Source: Bryobacterales bacterium (GTDB lineage: Bacteria > Acidobacteriota > Terriglobia > Bryobacterales > Bryobacteraceae). From it: 8,015 nt of DNA. Below the pieces are notes generated by a model, which was not told the DNA's origin, ran no database searches, and saw nothing but the letters and a program-made list of their open reading frames with translations. Below, one piece after another: positions 6,209 to 8,015 of the stretch (position 1 is its first letter; each line of letters starts with the position of its first letter). The stretch lies in the NCBI GenBank assembly GCA_003132905.1, contig PKZC01000379.1, forward strand, positions 21,804 to 29,818, given 5' to 3'. Both the position numbers and the translations under genes were made by a program.

Positions 6209-6214
6209 ATTATG
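6209..6214 (-). promoter_or_regulatory. Possible -10 box (CATAAT) for the ATPase/regulator/kinase transcript
   Basis: On the minus strand CATAAT sits 11 bases before the ATG at 6197, in an AT-rich patch unlike its surroundings. A start of transcription about seven bases downstream would leave a leader of only a few bases, consistent with the missing Shine-Dalgarno. The -35 region would fall in the repeat array and is a poor match (TTCTGT). Confidence 0.3.
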
Positions 6215-6219
6215 ACGAC

Positions 6220-6533
6220 GAGAAGTAAGAATACAGAAGTCAGAATTCAGAAGTCAGAATCTACGCCCGGACCCATGAGGCCCACCATTCTGAATTCTGA
6301 CCCGTCGTGCTCAGTGCCGAGAATCCAGAATTTCAAAGCAGGGGCGTTCCGCATTCTGCATTCTACTCCCAAGCCTCTCCATTCTGAATTCTGAATTCTG
6401 ACTTCTGACTTCTTGTACACAGTGCCGAGAAGTCAGAATACAGAATCCAGAATTTCGAGCAGAGCCGTTCCGTATCCCGAGTTCTACTCCCCAGCCCCAC
6501 CATTCTGAATTCTGACTTCTGAATTCTGACTTC
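6220..6533. repeat. Array of three hairpin-forming units built from CAGAATT/AATTCTG heptads
   Basis: This stretch fills the 342-base gap between the 59-residue gene and the second ABC gene and holds no credible gene. Its building block is a 7-base unit CAGAAKY, repeated in tandem on the left of each unit and inverted (TTCTGAA, TTCTGAC) on the right, around a GC-rich centre. Unit 1: left arm 6222-6261, right arm 6287-6301. Unit 2: left 6321-6334, right 6381-6413. Unit 3: left 6429-6456, right 6506-6533; these 28-base arms pair with only a few mismatches. Units 2 and 3 begin with the same CAGTGCCGAGAA (6312 and 6420) and share similar centres (GTTCCG, then TTCTACTCCC, then CCATTCTG); unit 2 lacks two left-arm heptads. 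Open frames crossing it translate to SEFRSQNSE-like low-complexity peptides and are spurious. The array could act as an mRNA stem-loop block, attenuator or mobile repeat. Confidence 0.85.
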
Positions 6534-6539
6534 CGTCTT

Positions 6540-6719
6540 TCACCGAAAGATCGAGGAGAGATTCGACAATACCTGCTGGGCTGTCGGACAGCGCTCGATA
6601 TCGATCGCATTTCCGATGCGAATCGAATCCGGCATGTGCCACGTCCGCGCTTCGGCAAAGCCGAGCATCGCAAGAGCGATGAACAAGACGGCGAAGAAGT
6701 CGACATTTCTTCCAAACAT
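6540..6719 (-). CDS. 59-residue membrane or secreted small protein coupled to the ABC ATPase
   Basis: The ATG at 6719 overlaps the ATPase stop as TAATG, and AGGAG lies seven bases before it, so this small frame is very probably translated. The product begins MFGRNVDFFAVLFIALAMLG, with one hydrophobic helix (about residues 8-22) after an Arg. A possible signal-peptidase site follows (FAEA), then a polar tail of about 35 residues with one Cys in the motif ERCPTAQQVLSNLSSIF. A longer frame to 6818 lies inside the ATPase gene and is rejected as the start. I do not recognise the family. Placement between an ATPase and the next transport gene suggests an accessory membrane peptide of the transporter. 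The hairpin array begins seven bases past its stop. Confidence 0.65.
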   Translation of the reverse strand: MFGRNVDFFAVLFIALAMLGFAEARTWHMPDSIRIGNAIDIERCPTAQQVLSNLSSIFR

Positions 6720-7420
6720 TACGCCACTCCTACACTTTCTTCCACGATCCGTCCGTCGAACAGCCGGATAGTGCGGTCCGCGTAACTTGCGTAGCGCGGA
6801 TCGTGAGTCACCATGCAAATGGTCGCGCCGCCACGATGCAGTTCGCGCAGCAAATCCATTACCGCTTCGCCGTTCACCGAGTCCAGGTTACCGGTGGGCT
6901 CGTCCGCCAGCAGAATGGACGGATCGCCGCCCAGGGCACGCGCCACTGCGACGCGCTGTTGTTGGCCGCCCGAGAGCTGCGAAGGATAATGCTTGATGCG
7001 GTGCGACATACCCACTCGCTCTAGCGCGTCAATCACCCGCTTTTTCCGCTCGGCCGAAGGCATCCCGCGATAAGTAAGCGGAAGCTCCACGTTTTCGTAC
7101 ACCGTGAGATCGCCGATGAGATTGAAGGCCTGGAAAATGAATCCAATCTCGCGATTGCGGATGCGCGCGCGCTCGGACAGCTTCAGATTTTGCACGGGCT
7201 TCGAGTTCAGCACATAGGCGCCGTCAGATGGCGAATCGAGCAGGCCCAAGATCGCAAGCAAAGTGGATTTTCCGCAGCCCGAAGGCCCGGAAATCGCCAG
7301 GTACTCGCCCTTCTTGATATGCAGGTGAATGCCCGCCAACGCGTGGGTCTCCACCTCGTCGGTCTGGAAGACCTTCGTTACGCCATCCATGCTGATTAAA
7401 GCTGTTTCGTCAATCGCCAT
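6719..7420 (-). CDS. MacB/LolD-type ABC transporter ATP-binding protein (first in the block)
   Basis: The 233-residue domain has every expected motif: Walker A GPSGCGKST (45-53), Q-loop Gln97, signature LSGGQ (149-153), Walker B with Asp173-Glu174, D-loop GNLDS with Asp180, and switch His206. ATG at 7420 is preceded by a purine-rich GAGAGAGG. It lies 40 bases after the adaptor-protein stop, the usual order for MacA/MacB-like exporters, in which the adaptor and ATPase/permease form an envelope-spanning pump or mechanotransmission complex. It is a near copy of the ATPase at 1916-2626: about 37 substitutions over about 222 aligned residues by hand count, so about 83% identity, with the tails diverging. 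Substrate is unknown. Confidence 0.92.
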   Translation of the reverse strand: MAIDETALISMDGVTKVFQTDEVETHALAGIHLHIKKGEYLAISGPSGCGKSTLLAILGLLDSPSDGAYVLNSKPVQNLKLSERARIRNREIGFIFQAFNLIGDLTVYENVELPLTYRGMPSAERKKRVIDALERVGMSHRIKHYPSQLSGGQQQRVAVARALGGDPSILLADEPTGNLDSVNGEAVMDLLRELHRGGATICMVTHDPRYASYADRTIRLFDGRIVEESVGVA

Positions 7421-7460
7421 GAGCCTCTCTCCCCGATGCTCGATTCCAAATGGTCGCGGG

Positions 7461-8015
7461 TCAATTGAGCCTAATTCTGTTGTAGGCGTCCTGCGCCGAC
7501 ATATCCGACAAGATCACCTGATCGCCAACCTTCAAACCTTCCACCACTTCGATGTTGTTCACCGAACTGCGTCCCAACGACACCGGTACGCGCTGCGCTT
7601 CTTTGCCGTCGCCATCCAGTCTGAATAGCGTGATCTTCGCACCCGGCTGTCCCACCACGGGCCTGCCCACGTATACGACGTCGGTCAGCTTCTCTAACGT
7701 AATGGTTCCGTCCACACTCAAATCCGGCCGCGCTCCGGGTGGCAGAGCGCCTTCGAGCGTCACATCCACGTCCACTGTTCCATTCACTGCCGCGGGATCG
7801 ATGCGCGAAACATGTCCAGGAATAATTCCATTGCGAGTATCGATGGAAGCCGCCTGTCCGATTGCCACATCCTTCACTTGAGTCTCTGGAATCTTGAGCG
7901 TCGCCTTCAGCTTGTTGGGCTGGGCGATCTTGGCCAGAATAGTGCCGGGCGCCACGCGCATTCCCACTTCGAGCGGCATCGTGGTGGTGCCAAGCTGGGT
8001 GAGCGTTCCAGCGGT
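7461..8015 (-). CDS. Periplasmic adaptor (HlyD/MacA-type membrane fusion) protein, C-terminal part
   Basis: The frame is open through the right edge, so 184 C-terminal residues are visible and the start lies outside. The visible part begins in the second half of a lipoyl/biotinyl-like hairpin domain (TAGTLTQLG, then PLEVGMRVAPGTILAKIAQP), continues through a beta-barrel domain (LKATLKIPETQVKDVAIGQ, then VSRIDPAAVNGTVDVDVTLEG), and ends in a membrane-proximal domain (RVPVSLGRSSVNNIEVVEGL, then DQVILSDMS). Such proteins link an inner-membrane transporter to an outer-membrane channel. The ABC ATPase follows after 40 bases, so this is the adaptor of an ABC-type tripartite exporter rather than an RND pump. 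An internal ATG at 7979 is only a Met codon, not the start. Confidence 0.9.
   Translation of the reverse strand, partial: TAGTLTQLGTTTMPLEVGMRVAPGTILAKIAQPNKLKATLKIPETQVKDVAIGQAASIDTRNGIIPGHVSRIDPAAVNGTVDVDVTLEGALPPGARPDLSVDGTITLEKLTDVVYVGRPVVGQPGAKITLFRLDGDGKEAQRVPVSLGRSSVNNIEVVEGLKVGDQVILSDMSAQDAYNRIRLN

Noticed and set aside
6220..6533. CRISPR array
   Set aside because: Repeats are 7-base units in both orientations with unequal spacing and similar, not unique, centres; no cas gene is near.
6311..6715. 134-codon minus-strand frame running through the hairpin array
   Set aside because: Its translation is SEFRSQNSE-like low-complexity sequence made by the heptads, and it overlaps the better supported 59-codon gene in another frame.

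Overview
The window looks like chromosomal DNA of a soil bacterium of the Acidobacteriota, most like the Solibacter/Bryobacter group. This is an inference from gene content and style: moderately GC-rich DNA, an ECF sigma/anti-sigma pair beside a secreted TonB-domain protein, MacB-type ABC ATPases joined to an NtrC/NtrY-like two-component system, and an intergenic array of CAGAATT-type heptads. No rRNA, tRNA, transposase, integrase, CRISPR array or phage gene is visible.

Left block (1-1919). On the minus strand, reading right to left, lie an ECF-type sigma factor, an overlapping membrane anti-sigma factor with a zinc-finger domain, and the first 19 codons of an exported protein that leaves the window. 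The sigma gene is broken. Its natural reading frame starts at 1130 and runs collinearly to 588, but an in-frame TGA lies at 1052-1050, so only the part from about 1019 to 588 is open. Divergent from it, on the plus strand, is a secreted protein with two TonB C-terminal-like domains.

Right block (1916-8015), all on the minus strand. In transcription order: a periplasmic adaptor (membrane fusion) protein cut by the window edge, a MacB/LolD-type ABC ATPase, a 59-residue single-helix membrane or secreted protein coupled to it by a TAATG overlap, a 314-base array of three hairpin-forming repeat units, a second and diverged ABC ATPase, an NtrC-type sigma-54-dependent response regulator, an NtrY-like sensor kinase with an almost absent extracytoplasmic loop, and a third ABC ATPase that is a close paralogue (about 83% by hand alignment) of the first. 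The layout suggests an envelope-stress or export module: the kinase and regulator probably control transport genes, the adaptor bridges to the outer membrane, and the ATPases drive MacB/FtsX-like permeases. No permease is encoded here, although three ATPases are.

The points most worth a second look are the in-frame stop in the sigma gene, the heptad hairpin array inside the transport operon, the coupled 59-residue protein, the three ATPases without a permease, and short 'echoes' of the 3' ends of both the regulator and kinase genes, each placed just after its parent gene and each ending in its own in-frame stop codon.
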